Assembly: GCA_041658565.1 (NCBI GenBank)
Contig: JBAZZY010000004.1
Coordinates: 61,476 to 125,475, forward strand
DNA from: Actinomycetota bacterium
GTDB taxonomy: Bacteria; Actinomycetota; AC-67
Direction of reading: 5' to 3'
DNA length: 64,000 bases
The position numbers were made by a program, and so were the translations under genes. The notes under the pieces were generated by a model, which ran no database searches, was not told the origin of the DNA, and saw only the letters and a program-made list of their open reading frames with translations. Below are positions 18,299 through 29,000 of the stretch, in pieces; position 1 is the first letter of the stretch, and each line of letters begins with the position of its first letter.

Positions 18299-20755
18299 GT
18301 GGCCGCTTGGGAGAGCACACTGCGGTTCCCTCGTCCGTTCATGCCGGTCGCACACGGACGATCGTGGACCTTCGACGCAGGCGGACGTGTCGTGACACTC
18401 TCCAACCTGACGAAAGTCTTCTGGCCGGACACCGGGTACACAAAGGGCGATCTCCTCGGTGCTTACAACAGCTTGGCGCCGCTGATCCTTCCCTATTTGC
18501 GGGACCGACCGCTAACGTTGCTGCGCATGCCGGACGGTGTCACCGGCCCGAGTTTCTTCGAGAAACAAGCACCGGCCCACACGCCCGAGTGGGTGTCGCG
18601 CGCGCGAATCGAAGGCCGCGGATCCAGAGGCGCGATCGACTACCTCGTCGCGCAGGACGAAGCATCCCTGCTCTTTGTTGCGAACCTCGGTTGCGTCGAG
18701 ATGCATCCGCTGCATTCGCGCCGCCAACGTCCGGGGCACCCCGACTATGCGTTCTTCGACCTCGACCCGTTCCCCCCGATCACCTTCGCGCAGGTTCGTC
18801 GCGTCGCGCTGATGATCCGAGTGGCCCTGGATGGCCTCGGGCTTCCCTCGTACCCAAAGACGTCGGGAGCGACAGGCATGCAGGTCTACGTTCCGCTCGA
18901 TGGATCACACAATTACGAAGAAGCACGAGCGTTCGTCGAGCGCGTCTGTCGCGTTGTTCATCACGCATGGCCCGACGGAACGACGATGGAGCAAGGAATC
19001 GCCAAGCGATCGGGAAAGGTGTATCTCGATTACGCGATGGTGCGCCAAGGAGCAAACATCGCCGCCGCCTACTCGATCCGCCCCACCCCGTTCGCCGGCG
19101 TGTCCACACCACTGCGATGGGATGAAGTCGAGCAGGACGTCGAACCGCAGGACTTCACGATCGCCAACGTCTGGGACCGCCTGGCCCGCGAAGGCGACTT
19201 GTTCGCCCCCGTTCTGACGGGAGGAACTCCCGAAGGACACAACCTCGGTGCGGCGATGGAAGACCTAGGCATCGACCCTCGACGCTTCGCGCGCGCGCCG
19301 GCCGCGCGCGCCGCCTCGACAGCAGCCCTCACCGAATACCACCGAAAGCGCAGCTTCGCCGTAACCCCCGAGCCCGAAGGCTCTCCGGCGTCGTCGGTCG
19401 CGGCTCCCGTCTACATGATCCACAAGCACCACGCCCGGAGACTGCACTACGACCTGCGCCTCGAACGCGACGGTGTTCTCGTGTCTTTCGCGGTTCCGAA
19501 GGGCCTGCCGGAGGAATCCGGAATCCGGCGCCTCGCCGTCCACGTAGAAGACCATCCACTCGAGTACGCGTCCTTCGAAGGACGCATCCCCGAGGGCGAG
19601 TACGGAGCCGGTGAAGTCAGGATCTTCGACGCCGGAACCTACGACACTGTCGAGTGGAGCAACGACAAGATCACCGTACGCCTGCACGGCGAGCGGATCC
19701 GCGGGGAATACCACCTCGCGCGGACCGGTCGCGACGGCGAGCGGAAGAACTGGCTCGTTTTCCGGTCTGCGCGCGACGCCCCCATGCTCCGCTCGGAACG
19801 GCCCCCCGAGGGGATCGAGCCGATGCTGACCACGTCGGCGCGCGCCGCGTTCGACTCCCCCGACTGGGTCTTCGAACCCAAGTGGGACGGCGTGCGAACC
19901 CTTGCTCGGATCGACGCACAAGATCTTCGCCTCACGTCGCGCGGCGGTCGCAACGTCACGGCGCTCTACCCCGAACTCGCCGACCTCCCCGAACACCTGT
20001 CGGGCACGAACGCGATCATCGACGGCGAGATCATCGCCCTCGACGGCGAAGGACGCCCCTCGTTCGAACTGATCCAGCGTCGATTCACCGCCGCGCGCGC
20101 AACGCCGCGCAGCGTCGCCGCAACCCCGGTGGACTTCCTGGCCTTCGACCTGTTGTGGCTGGACGGGGAATCGCTGCTGCACCACTCGCTGCAAGACCGG
20201 CGCGCGCTGCTGGAGCGTCACCTAGTTCCCGCAGGCTCCGTGCAGATCTCACCCCAGATCCCCGAGCACGGAGTCTCGCTCTTCGAATCGGCAGCAGCGC
20301 GCGGTCTCGAGGGAGTGGTCGCCAAGCGCCTCGGCTCGATCTACGAACCCGGCCGCCGCAGCCGCGACTGGCTGAAGATCAAGGCGACCAAGCGTCAGGA
20401 CTGCGTCGTGGTCGGATGGTCGCCGGCAGCCGGATCGGCCGCCGGGATCGGCTCACTGCTGTGCGCCGTGATGGACGACGAAGGGCTCCGATTCGCCGGG
20501 CACTGCGGAACCGGGTTCACGCGCGCCACTTCCCTGCTGCTGCGCGCGCGCCTGTCGCCGCTGGAGGTGTCCGGCCCGCCCATTGCAGTGCCTCCGCGCG
20601 ACGAGGTCGACCACCGGGGTGTGCACTGGGTTCGCCCCGAAGTCGTATGTGCGGTGGAATACCTGGAGTTCACATCACAAGGCAGGATGCGCGCAGCCTC
20701 GTTCAAGGGTCTGCGCGATGACAAAGCGCCCGAGGAGTGTGTGGTCGAGGAATGA
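18299..20755 (+). CDS. ligD: Multifunctional NHEJ DNA ligase D (POL-PE-LIG)
   Basis: 818 residues with three modules in the mycobacterial order. The primase-polymerase domain (about 25-300) has FFDLDPFPP with the metal-binding Asp pair. The 3'-phosphoesterase domain (about 360-510) has HKHHARRLHYDLRLE and EGEYGAGEV. The ATP-dependent ligase domain (about 530-815) has the nucleotidyl lysine in EPKWDGVR, then IDGEIIAL and GLEGVVAKR. One oddity: the polymerase motif usually written TSGxKGxH reads TSGATGMQ here, so the usual His is Gln; this may be a subfamily feature. GTG start. The end overlaps the next lipoprotein gene as ATGA. Confidence 0.95.
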   Translation: MAAWESTLRFPRPFMPVAHGRSWTFDAGGRVVTLSNLTKVFWPDTGYTKGDLLGAYNSLAPLILPYLRDRPLTLLRMPDGVTGPSFFEKQAPAHTPEWVSRARIEGRGSRGAIDYLVAQDEASLLFVANLGCVEMHPLHSRRQRPGHPDYAFFDLDPFPPITFAQVRRVALMIRVALDGLGLPSYPKTSGATGMQVYVPLDGSHNYEEARAFVERVCRVVHHAWPDGTTMEQGIAKRSGKVYLDYAMVRQGANIAAAYSIRPTPFAGVSTPLRWDEVEQDVEPQDFTIANVWDRLAREGDLFAPVLTGGTPEGHNLGAAMEDLGIDPRRFARAPAARAASTAALTEYHRKRSFAVTPEPEGSPASSVAAPVYMIHKHHARRLHYDLRLERDGVLVSFAVPKGLPEESGIRRLAVHVEDHPLEYASFEGRIPEGEYGAGEVRIFDAGTYDTVEWSNDKITVRLHGERIRGEYHLARTGRDGERKNWLVFRSARDAPMLRSERPPEGIEPMLTTSARAAFDSPDWVFEPKWDGVRTLARIDAQDLRLTSRGGRNVTALYPELADLPEHLSGTNAIIDGEIIALDGEGRPSFELIQRRFTAARATPRSVAATPVDFLAFDLLWLDGESLLHHSLQDRRALLERHLVPAGSVQISPQIPEHGVSLFESAAARGLEGVVAKRLGSIYEPGRRSRDWLKIKATKRQDCVVVGWSPAAGSAAGIGSLLCAVMDDEGLRFAGHCGTGFTRATSLLLRARLSPLEVSGPPIAVPPRDEVDHRGVHWVRPEVVCAVEYLEFTSQGRMRAASFKGLRDDKAPEECVVEE

Positions 20756-21354
20756 TCCGTCGGACGATAGCCTTCGCAGTCTTGATGACCGTTGCAGTCG
20801 CGTGCGGAGGCGAGCCCCGCTTTACCGCCGATCAACTGCCCGGCCTCGTCCTGCAGCCGTTCGAGGCCCCAGCCGGGACCAGCCTCGATCAAGCTTCCTC
20901 CGGAACCAAGACGCTCGATGAATTCGCAAAGGACGACAAGGTCAAGCGCGCCGAACTTGCAGACGCGGGCTTCGTCACCTCGTACTTCCGGCTATTCCTG
21001 GCGCCGGAATTGTTCGACGGCAAGGACGCCTCCGAGCTATCCCCCGCGGGAAGCCTTGCCACGGCGTTCGCACTGCTGTTCAAGACGCCCGACGGGGCCG
21101 AGCAAGGACTCGGCATCGTCGAGCGCGCGGTTCGCCGCGACGGGCGAAACCTGCGAGAGCGGCCCTCGGCCGGCCTCGGGGACGCGTCCTTCTCTCTCGA
21201 AGGGACCCTGGAGCCCGGACTGCCGCCCGGATACCTCTACGCGTGGAAGCTGGGCAACGCCGTCTTTGGGATCGTCGCGGCAGGAGCGCCGGGCGCGATC
21301 AGCGAGAACTCCGCACGCGACCTGGCGGACCAAATGGCCGCGCGCGCGCGCTGA
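20752..21354 (+). CDS. Predicted lipoprotein, unknown function
   Basis: 200 residues from ATG 20752, whose ATGA overlaps the ligD stop. A short signal (MIRRTIAFAVLMTVA) ends in a lipobox-like VAVAC-G at Cys17 or so, predicting lipid attachment outside the membrane. The mature part has a pattern of alternating beta strands and amphipathic helices (LATAFALLFKTPDGAEQGL, then a conserved GLGDASF) resembling small actinobacterial solute- or stress-related lipoproteins. No family is assigned. Coupling to ligD is probably positional rather than functional. Confidence 0.62.
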   Translation: MIRRTIAFAVLMTVAVACGGEPRFTADQLPGLVLQPFEAPAGTSLDQASSGTKTLDEFAKDDKVKRAELADAGFVTSYFRLFLAPELFDGKDASELSPAGSLATAFALLFKTPDGAEQGLGIVERAVRRDGRNLRERPSAGLGDASFSLEGTLEPGLPPGYLYAWKLGNAVFGIVAAGAPGAISENSARDLADQMAARAR

Positions 21355-21384
21355 ACGGCCCGAAACCCTTCGCGCGCGCCTGAT

Positions 21385-21978
21385 CTAACCCTGCTTGCCC
21401 TCGATTGCCGCGAGCAAGAGCCCGGTCGCGATCGCAAGGCGAGGATCGAGCGCGCCCCCGGCCCCCGGCTCCAGATCGATCCTGACCTTGTAGACAAACG
21501 GATTGCGGCTCTGCGAACCGGTGCCGACAGACCTGCCGCCCACGTCGAAGTGGTACTTCTGAGGGGCGACAACACTCCCCAAGCCGCCGATGAGTCGCCG
21601 GAGGATCGCCAACCCCGCGCTGTCCTCCAGAACTCCCCCAACTTCTCCGTCCACCGCGTCCATGATGATCCAATGATCACGGACGATCGACTTCAACCCC
21701 TTGCGCTTGAGTGCACCGATCTTCTCGCCCGTCTGAGAGTCGACCACGTCGTAGGCCGCCGAAAAGTCGATGATCTGGCGCGCCTGAATCCGCAACAGCT
21801 CCGTCTGCATGTCCTCGGCGGTGAACAGCCGAATGTCCTCGCGAAGCTTGAACGCCTTCATCTGCGAATACATGATCACGGTGCCCGAGGCGTCGAAAAC
21901 GTGGAAAGCCCCGCCCACCAGCTTCAGGACCTTCCTGCGGATCACGTACGTCGATTGAGCGAACCGCGAATCAGTCAT
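21385..21978 (-). CDS. LURP-one-related / phospholipid-scramblase-like protein
   Basis: 197 residues. The pattern YVIRRKVLKLVGGAFHVFDASG followed by AFKLREDIRLF and YDVVDSQTGEKIGALKRKG is the Tubby-C2-like LURP-one/scramblase fold, with a beta-barrel around a central hydrophobic helix (LAIATGLLLAAIE near the end). Bacterial members have no proven reaction. It is convergent with the lipoprotein gene before it and 18 bp downstream of the next minus-strand lipoprotein, so the two may form an operon. Confidence 0.72.
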   Translation of the reverse strand: MTDSRFAQSTYVIRRKVLKLVGGAFHVFDASGTVIMYSQMKAFKLREDIRLFTAEDMQTELLRIQARQIIDFSAAYDVVDSQTGEKIGALKRKGLKSIVRDHWIIMDAVDGEVGGVLEDSAGLAILRRLIGGLGSVVAPQKYHFDVGGRSVGTGSQSRNPFVYKVRIDLEPGAGGALDPRLAIATGLLLAAIEGKQG

Positions 21979-21996
21979 TGGCCCCCCATTCTGTCG

Positions 21997-22515
21997 TCAC
22001 TCTTCGGTTCCGGAAACCCGCACCGGCCGTCCATCCAACACCAGACGGATCTGCTCCACTCCGGCGAACCCCTCCCACCTGTCGAGCGCAAGCATCGACT
22101 CGAGCGTGGCGTGACCCACCCGGCACCCTCGCGGAGGAGGGATCGTGACCGCCCTCACCGTCACGATCGCGCCGGCCCGCTCGACCGACTCGGTCCGCAC
22201 GCCCGCCTCAGCGCAGGACGAACTCGCCCACCATACGGCGAGTCCGGCCTGCCGTCCGAAATCCACTTCCGGCAGCATCACGTCGGCGTCCGGCCGGCAG
22301 TCCGTCTCGCGGTCGAACACATCGATCCACTCCGCCTCGTCGGTCGCCAGAGCCCACTCGGGCGCCTCGACGCACGACGGACCGGCCCGCTCGACCAGCG
22401 CGCGAAAACGCACGTGCTCCGGCGATGCGACCGGCGACGACGACGGCACCACCGTTCCCGAGCATGCCGTCAGGACGACGAAGACCGTGGGAAGGAGTCG
22501 GATTGTGCGTCTCAT
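21997..22515 (-). CDS. Predicted lipoprotein, unknown function
   Basis: 172 residues from ATG 22515, which gives the signal MRRTIRLLPTVFVVLTAC with a clear lipobox LTAC. The frame is open 36 bases further upstream, but that extension would bury the signal peptide. The mature part has cysteine pairs (SCVEAPEW, TDCRPD, SSSCAEAG, RGCRVG). VDFGRQAGLAVWW followed by alternating strands resembles the PrcB-like C-terminal fold of small secreted proteins, but this is weak. No function is assigned. Confidence 0.6.
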   Translation of the reverse strand: MRRTIRLLPTVFVVLTACSGTVVPSSSPVASPEHVRFRALVERAGPSCVEAPEWALATDEAEWIDVFDRETDCRPDADVMLPEVDFGRQAGLAVWWASSSCAEAGVRTESVERAGAIVTVRAVTIPPPRGCRVGHATLESMLALDRWEGFAGVEQIRLVLDGRPVRVSGTEE

Positions 22516-22586
22516 TGATGTCAACAAGGTACAACCGCAGTGTCCCGACACCTCGCATGCAGGATACTCCGTGCTGCGATCGAGAA

Positions 22587-24242
22587 CTAAAAGCGCGGAA
22601 CTTCGCGGTATTCGCCGAAGACCTCTCGCATCGCGCCGATGATCTCGCCCTCAGTCGCCGACGCGCGCGCGGCCTCAACTATTAACGGGATGAGGTTCCG
22701 ATCGGTGCGGGAGGCTTCCTGCAAGTTCTTCAAAGCAGCATCCGTCGCGGCTTGGTCCCGCTCCGCGCGCAGCGCCGCCAGACGCGCGCGCTGCTCGGCC
22801 TCGACCTCGGCCGAGATCCGCAGAACCTCGATCGGGCTGGAAGTAGACTCCTCAAACTCGTTCACCCCGACTACGACCCTGCGCTTCTCCTCAATACGGA
22901 TTTGGTCGCGGAAGGCCGAGTCCGCCAGCTCCTGTTGGAACCATCCCGTCTCGATCCCGGCGAGAACTCCAGGCAGGATCCCCTTGTCGCCGCCGAGTCG
23001 CTCGATGCGACTGAAGTACTCCTCCGCGCGCGCCTCGATCTCGGTCGTCAACCGTTCGATGAACCACGATCCGCCGAGCGGGTCGATAACGTTTGCCACT
23101 CCGGTCTCGTGCGCGATCACCTGCTGGGTTCGCAGCGCGATTTCGGCAGCCTCGGCCGTCGGCAAGGCAAGGACCTCGTCGAGCGCGTTGGTGTGCAGCG
23201 ACTGAGTTCCCCCGAGCACCGCCGCGAGCGCCTCGATGGCCGTGCGCACAACGTTGTTGTAGGGCTGCTGCGCGGTCAGCGACACGCCGGCCGTCTGAGT
23301 ATGGAACTTCAACATCTGCGCCTTTGGATCGGTCGCTCCGTAGCGATCACGCAACCAGCGCGCCCAAATCCGCCGCGCGGCCCGGAACTTCGCGATCTCT
23401 TCAAAGAAGTCCACGTGCGCATCAAAGAAGAATGACAGCTGCGGCGCCAAAACATTGACGTCCATCCCCCGGTCGCGACCGAGTTCGACGTAAGCGAACC
23501 CATCGGCGAGCGTGAAGGCGAGTTCCTGCGCAGCAGTCGCTCCCGCCTCGCGAATGTGGTAGCCCGAGACCGAGATCGGGTAGTACTTGGGCATCTCGGC
23601 GGAGCAGAACTCGAGCAGATCCCCGATCAAGCGAAGGTGCGGCTTCGGAGGAAAGCACCACTCCTTCTGCGCGATGTACTCCTTGAAGATGTCCGTCTGC
23701 AGCGTCCCGCCCAGATCCCGCCACGCGACCCCTTGACGCTCGGCCGCGACCAAGTACATCGCGAACAGAACCACCGCCGGTCCCGAGATCGTCATCGACG
23801 TGGTGATGTCGCCGAGCGGAATGCCGCTGAACAACTCTTGCATGTCGGCGACGCAATCCACCGCCACCCCGCAGTGACCGATCTCACCGGCCGATCGCGG
23901 ATCGTCGGAGTCGCGGCCCATCAGCGTCGGCATGTCGAACGCGACCGACAAGCCGGTCCCGCCGCGCGCCAGGAGCATCCGGTAGCGCTCGTTGGTCGCG
24001 CGCACGTCCCCGAATCCCGAGAACTGCCGCAGCGTCCACAGACGCCCCCGGTACATGCTTGGGTAGATGCCGCGTGTGTACGGGAACTGCCCCGGGTAGC
24101 CGATGTCGCGGTCGAAGTCGATCCCGTCGAGATCCTCGGGCCCGTAGAGCGGCTTGAGCGCCTCGCCCGACAAACTGTCGAAATCGGCGTCGCGCAAACG
24201 CCCCTTTCCGTGCTCGTGCTCCCAGCGCTCGCGATCGCTCAT
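22587..24242 (-). CDS. Acyl-CoA mutase large subunit, isobutyryl-CoA mutase-like
   Basis: 551 residues of the adenosylcobalamin-dependent mutase barrel without a B12-binding domain, so it needs a separate small subunit that is not in this window. LWTLRQFSGFGD and GLSVAFDMPTLMG are canonical. At the position of substrate-binding Tyr89 of methylmalonyl-CoA mutase there is Phe74, and at the position of Arg207 there is Gln192 (IAQKEWCFPP). Phe/Gln is the pair described for isobutyryl-CoA mutase, so interconversion of isobutyryl- and n-butyryl-CoA is favoured over methylmalonyl-CoA. The ATG overlaps the stop of the MeaB gene upstream (ATGA), a mutase-chaperone operon. Confidence 0.88.
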   Translation of the reverse strand: MSDRERWEHEHGKGRLRDADFDSLSGEALKPLYGPEDLDGIDFDRDIGYPGQFPYTRGIYPSMYRGRLWTLRQFSGFGDVRATNERYRMLLARGGTGLSVAFDMPTLMGRDSDDPRSAGEIGHCGVAVDCVADMQELFSGIPLGDITTSMTISGPAVVLFAMYLVAAERQGVAWRDLGGTLQTDIFKEYIAQKEWCFPPKPHLRLIGDLLEFCSAEMPKYYPISVSGYHIREAGATAAQELAFTLADGFAYVELGRDRGMDVNVLAPQLSFFFDAHVDFFEEIAKFRAARRIWARWLRDRYGATDPKAQMLKFHTQTAGVSLTAQQPYNNVVRTAIEALAAVLGGTQSLHTNALDEVLALPTAEAAEIALRTQQVIAHETGVANVIDPLGGSWFIERLTTEIEARAEEYFSRIERLGGDKGILPGVLAGIETGWFQQELADSAFRDQIRIEEKRRVVVGVNEFEESTSSPIEVLRISAEVEAEQRARLAALRAERDQAATDAALKNLQEASRTDRNLIPLIVEAARASATEGEIIGAMREVFGEYREVPRF

Positions 24243-25171
24243 GATGCTCCCAGTCTATCGGCGGCCGCATACGGGTCGAGACGCCCCTCGAGCACCTCGG
24301 CGGCAAGGTCGTCGAGTTGTCCGTTGGAACCCGGTTCGCCCACGCGCGCGCGCAAACCCGCCAGCGCGATCTCGCGGATCTCGCGGGCCAAGCGGCGCAA
24401 GCGGCGCGCGCGCAGACCCCCGCCCGATTCTTGGTGAGCGCGGTGGTCCTCGATCGCCTTCCACGCCTCAGAGACGCCGATTCCACGCTCCGCCTCGGTC
24501 TGCAGAACCGGCGGAGTCCAGTCCGTCGCGACTCCAAGATGAAGCATCTGCTCAATGTCCCGCTTGGTCTGTGCGGCATCGGGCTTGTCGGCCTTGTTCA
24601 CGACGAAGACGTCGGCGATCTCCAGAATCCCAGCCTTGTTCGCCTGCACCGAGTCGCCCATCCCCGGCGCGAGCACGACCAGGGTCGTGTCGGCCGCAAG
24701 CGCAACGTCGACCTCGGCCTGCCCCACCCCGACCGTCTCCAGAATGATCACGTCGTAAGCCGCGGCGTCGAGCACGCGAAGCGCATGCGGAACCGCCCAC
24801 GCCAACCCGCCCAGGTGCCCGCGCGTCGCCATCGACCGGATGAACACGCCTTCGTCGGTTGCGTGTTCTTGCATCCGCAAACGGTCGCCGAGGAGCGCGC
24901 CTCCGGTGAACGGAGACGAAGGATCGATCGCGAGAACCGCAACCTTGCGGCCGGTCGCGCGCACCACGGACACCAGCGCGGATGCAAGCGTCGATTTCCC
25001 GGCTCCCGGAGACCCCGTCAGTCCGACAACGTACGCGTTTCCGGTTAGGGGTCCAAGCGCGCGCACAACGTCGGCCAGGCGCGGGTCTTCATCTTCGACG
25101 AGCGAGATCAGGCGGGCGATCGTGCGCCGGTTCCCGTCGCGCAGCGACGCGGCCATCTGCTCGGGGTCCAT
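24239..25171 (-). CDS. meaB: MeaB/ArgK-type GTPase, mutase chaperone
   Basis: 310 residues. P-loop GSPGAGKST (53-61), AIDPSSPFTGGALLGDR, a switch region around RSMATRGHLGG, ETVGVGQAEVDV and the base-recognition motif NKAD match MeaB, the G3E-type GTPase that gates cofactor loading and protects acyl-CoA mutases. It lies directly upstream of, and overlaps, the mutase large subunit, which confirms the pairing. Older annotations call this family LAO/AO transport ATPase; that name is misleading here. Confidence 0.95.
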   Translation of the reverse strand: MDPEQMAASLRDGNRRTIARLISLVEDEDPRLADVVRALGPLTGNAYVVGLTGSPGAGKSTLASALVSVVRATGRKVAVLAIDPSSPFTGGALLGDRLRMQEHATDEGVFIRSMATRGHLGGLAWAVPHALRVLDAAAYDVIILETVGVGQAEVDVALAADTTLVVLAPGMGDSVQANKAGILEIADVFVVNKADKPDAAQTKRDIEQMLHLGVATDWTPPVLQTEAERGIGVSEAWKAIEDHRAHQESGGGLRARRLRRLAREIREIALAGLRARVGEPGSNGQLDDLAAEVLEGRLDPYAAADRLGAS

Positions 25172-25213
25172 CCGCGCATCATATCGGGAGCGACCGAGGT
25201 CTCGACCTCGTCG

Positions 25214-26086
25214 CTACGGCAGTCGGAAGTAGCCGACGACGTAGCTCGTAACCGCTCGATCCGACGAACTGCCAACCGACGCGGAGTCCGTATCGGCCAA
25301 CAGCTCGAAGCGCGTCGCCCCGAGTAGGCGTGCGACCTCTGCAACCACGGCGAGCGCGGCCGACGAATCCGTGTGGTCGTTCCCAAGTCGGAGGGCACCG
25401 TTCACATCCAGGTTCCAAAGAACTCGGATCGACTCCCTGTTGAGGCGCCGCGCTTGCGACACGGTCGCACGGTGGGCGAAATCAACCGACGCCACGATGA
25501 CGGTGTCCTCGTCGCACAGCGCAGCGATGGAACCCGCGAACTCCTTCACCACCTCGCGTCGCGGATGGCTGCGCAACGCCACAGGCACCAGACTCGCGCC
25601 CGGCATGAAATAGCCGACGACCGGGACCAAGCCCGCAACCGAATGCTCCCGAGACAGAACCTCCGGCTCCACACGCGCCAACCCCGTCGCCATCAGGCGT
25701 CGGATGGCCAGCCGGTCCCCTCCCACACGCCCGTACGGAGTGGACCATTCCCACAGGCTCGTTGAAGAGGTGGACCATCCCGCCCCGGTGTGATTCGGTC
25801 CAATCAGGATCACTCTCTTCCAGTCCCTCGTCTCGTCGAGAAGTTGGAAGGCATGCGAGATGAGCGTCCCCGCGTTCCAGTCGTGCGGAACGATGATCGC
25901 CCTGACGCCGGTCATCGGTGATGCGTCGAGGCCCGATGGTGCGCTCAGCGCGTTGTCGAATGCCCGCCGGTCGAAGAAACGCGAATCGTGGCGCGACCCC
26001 CCTTCAGTTCGTGGTGACACGTCACCTACGAGGGGCCCTGCAACGAGAGCGAGCGACAACAGTAAACCGCTTGAGCGACGGTTCAC
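25214..26086 (-). CDS. Secreted Memo-like (AmmeMemoRadiSam protein B) protein
   Basis: 290 residues. A signal peptide (MNRRSSGLLLSLALVAGPLVG) is unusual for Memo. The core has IIVPHDWNAG, LIGPNHTG, WSTPYG, SREHSVAG, MPGASLVPV and VASVDFAHR. These cover the His and Asp positions that form the metal or dioxygenase-like site of Memo/LigB proteins. The usual partners AMMECR1 and radical SAM are absent. Its GTG start overlaps the end of the alpha-2-macroglobulin gene (GTGA), so the two are translationally coupled and probably both act outside the membrane. Function unknown. Confidence 0.78.
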   Translation of the reverse strand: MNRRSSGLLLSLALVAGPLVGDVSPRTEGGSRHDSRFFDRRAFDNALSAPSGLDASPMTGVRAIIVPHDWNAGTLISHAFQLLDETRDWKRVILIGPNHTGAGWSTSSTSLWEWSTPYGRVGGDRLAIRRLMATGLARVEPEVLSREHSVAGLVPVVGYFMPGASLVPVALRSHPRREVVKEFAGSIAALCDEDTVIVASVDFAHRATVSQARRLNRESIRVLWNLDVNGALRLGNDHTDSSAALAVVAEVARLLGATRFELLADTDSASVGSSSDRAVTSYVVGYFRLP

Positions 26087-29000
26087 CCGATGGCCACCGC
26101 CACAGGTTGAGAGAAAGCGATGTTCCCGGGAACCCGCTGGGACTGGATAACGGCCGGCTCGGCCACGAATTGCCCGGTCGACACCGCGCGCGCGTAGTAG
26201 ACGATCGGCGCTCGATCTGGATCGTCGGTCGAGACGCAGAAACTGACGCGCTGCCCCTCGACAGCGTAGGGGAATCTCGTCCCGCCCTCATCCTCTGCGT
26301 ACTCGTCGGCGTAGATCATCCTTTCGTTCGTCACTGCTCGCAGTCCGGACGGCAGGAGGTCGGTAACCTCGTGACACCCGGAGGCCGCGCGGTCCTTGTT
26401 GATACTCCAGGAGAGAGAGATGCGAACGAGGGAGTCGACCCGCAGATTCACCACCGAACCACCCGTTCCGTTGTACGAGCGGCGAAGACTGAGCCACGGA
26501 TCGGACGGTGCGGTCGCGTCGATCGGCGCAGGGAACGACCATGAGACCCCGAGCCGCCCTTCGATGACGCGCAGACCGAGCGAACGACTCTCCTTTGGTA
26601 GGAGGCGTAGCACCAGGGACTCCCCCCGCGGCAGCGTACGCTCCACTCGCTCTCCCGCCTGCTCGTAACTGATGCGAACGGGATCCGACGCGAGATTCGG
26701 CAGGACCGACGTCAAGTAGCCAACCTGCTCGAGTCCGGTCAGGAAATCATCCGGGATCTCCCGTGACGAGAACTCGAACATCCCCGGCGCACCCTCGTCC
26801 GACAACAGCGCGCCAAGTGTCGCGCCAAGCGAGGTCGCCTCGATCACATCATCGCGGCTCCCCGGCACTCGCAAACGGATGGCCCTTCCCTGAGCTTCGG
26901 CGAAGGTGCCGACTAGACCCGAGTACATGCGGCGAGCCGTGTCGTCGTCCCCGAGTTCGGCGGCGGCCAGCCCGACGTACAACCGCTCCTTCGCGCTGAG
27001 ATCGCCTCCTTCACTCAGCAGCCGCACATCCTGCACTAAAGGCTCGGAAAGGGATGCCAGCCCGTAGAGCGAGACGATGGAACGCTCCCGAGTGGACTTC
27101 GGGTCGTTCATCACATGGCGGAGGTACCCCGCCAGGCGGGTCCGGTCGAAGCGATCGGCGGCGAGACTCGCGATGCGCGCGCTCAGTGCTACGTCGCTGT
27201 CGGCGTACGGATAGATGGCAATGCCGCCATCGTCCGCCTGGTAGCGAGAGGCCTTGAATTCGGCTTCGTCCTCCCGGATCTCCTCGCCGAAGTACTCGGC
27301 CAGCAGTTCTCTCGAGAGTCGACGAGCGAGGACCTGATCGACGCGGTCTCCGCCGTCCACGGAAAGCGAGCGCAACACCGGGTAGTAGCGTCCCCGGTTC
27401 CGATCGGTCAGCACAAGACTGGCGGGTCTCGAACCGCCGAGTTCCCCGAGATCCACCTCTCCGGCGGACGCCTCACGGAACCCCGTACCCACGGCTTGAA
27501 GCCGGGAGTCTCGCACGTTGATCGTCCGCACGACGGCGTCCGTCCCGGCGGTAGATGTGAGTCGAATCGTTATCCTGTGCGTCCCCTCCGTCAGCGGCGG
27601 AAGCGGGATATCGACGGCCGAGAACGCACTCCCGCGAAGGACCGTATCTTCCGCCTTCAATGAGGGGGCCGACAAGGTGAACTCAAGCGGATCCCCAGCA
27701 CTCAACGCGCTCCCATACGCGCGAGCGCGAACCGCCGGACGCTCTCCGACGAGGTAACTGTCGTTCATCGCCAAGGCGATGAACGCGGGGAGCCCGACCT
27801 CGACACCCGCGGTCGACGTTCCCGCGTGGAGATCCTGCGTGACCGCGACGGCCGCGATCCTCCAGGACGTGAGATTGTCTGGCACTCGAAACGCGACCCG
27901 CGCGCGGCCATGGGTATCCGTCACGACGCGCTCAAACAAGGGGACGTCCTGGAACTCATCCCGGGCCTCCCCTTCGCCACCCCCTCCGAATCCGGGGTCT
28001 TCGGTCACGTGCGAAGCACGGGTCGCCCAGATGCCTGACGAAATCGGCTCGTACAAGGCCGAGAGAATGTCGTTCCCCCAGTCGAAATCGCCGTCCTCCA
28101 GGGAAACGAGCGCCTCGTCGACCGCCGTCACAAGGACCTCGGCCCGCACGGGACGGTCCGCTTCGTCCCGCACAGCAACCCGGATATTCGCGGTCTCCCC
28201 GGGACGATAGCGGCCGCGATTGGGGGTCACATCGATCTTCAGACGGCGGGCATCGAGGTCGAGGCCCACCGAAACCGGCTCCGTTTCCCGGTATCCCTTG
28301 CCCGTGAATTGAACGCCAAACATAGAGACGTTCGGAACGTCTTTCTCGGTTGCCGCAAACGAGTATGCGGGTACCCGCTCGACCGAATAGTCCCGCAGTC
28401 CTTTCTGGGCCTTGATGAAGATGTAACGGCGGTGGCGCCCTGCGGGCAAGGCCCGACTCCCTTCCCTCATTGCCAGTTCCACTCGATCGCCCACCCGGAA
28501 GGGCGGAGGCTCGCCGAGTTCAAGCTGGAATGAAGCGACCTCCTCGCCGCCCCACGCGAAGAGGTCCACCGAGTACGTCCTCACCATGTCGTCTTCTGCG
28601 GAAAGGAGGATCTCGTACGAGACCTCTTTCTCCACTGGGAACGGAATGCGGAATCGACCACGCGCGTCCGTACGGGTCTCCTCGGTGCCAACGACGCTTT
28701 CGCGCCTCTCCTCGGTGTAGGTCGGGCGAGACGCCTTCTCAATCGGGTCGTACTCCACCCCGTCCTGGACGCGGACCCAATCGACCCGGACTATCCTTGC
28801 GCGCACGCGACGACCGGCATCCGGCCCCGCCTCCCAATCCTCGGACTCTCCCCGGTTGATGCGCGATAGATCCACCCGGGCAGACGACCCCTCGACAATG
28901 GCTTCCTTACCCCGGATTACTGTCTCCGCATCGAGGGACGTCGCCGCCGAGAACACCTGCACCTGGCCCCAACCGGCAACGTCGCCCTCACCGCCTTCGG

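Noticed and set aside
18299..20755. Loss of LigD polymerase activity because the usual His is Gln.
   Set aside because: The Asp pair is intact and the Gln form may be normal in a subfamily; evidence is too weak for a finding.
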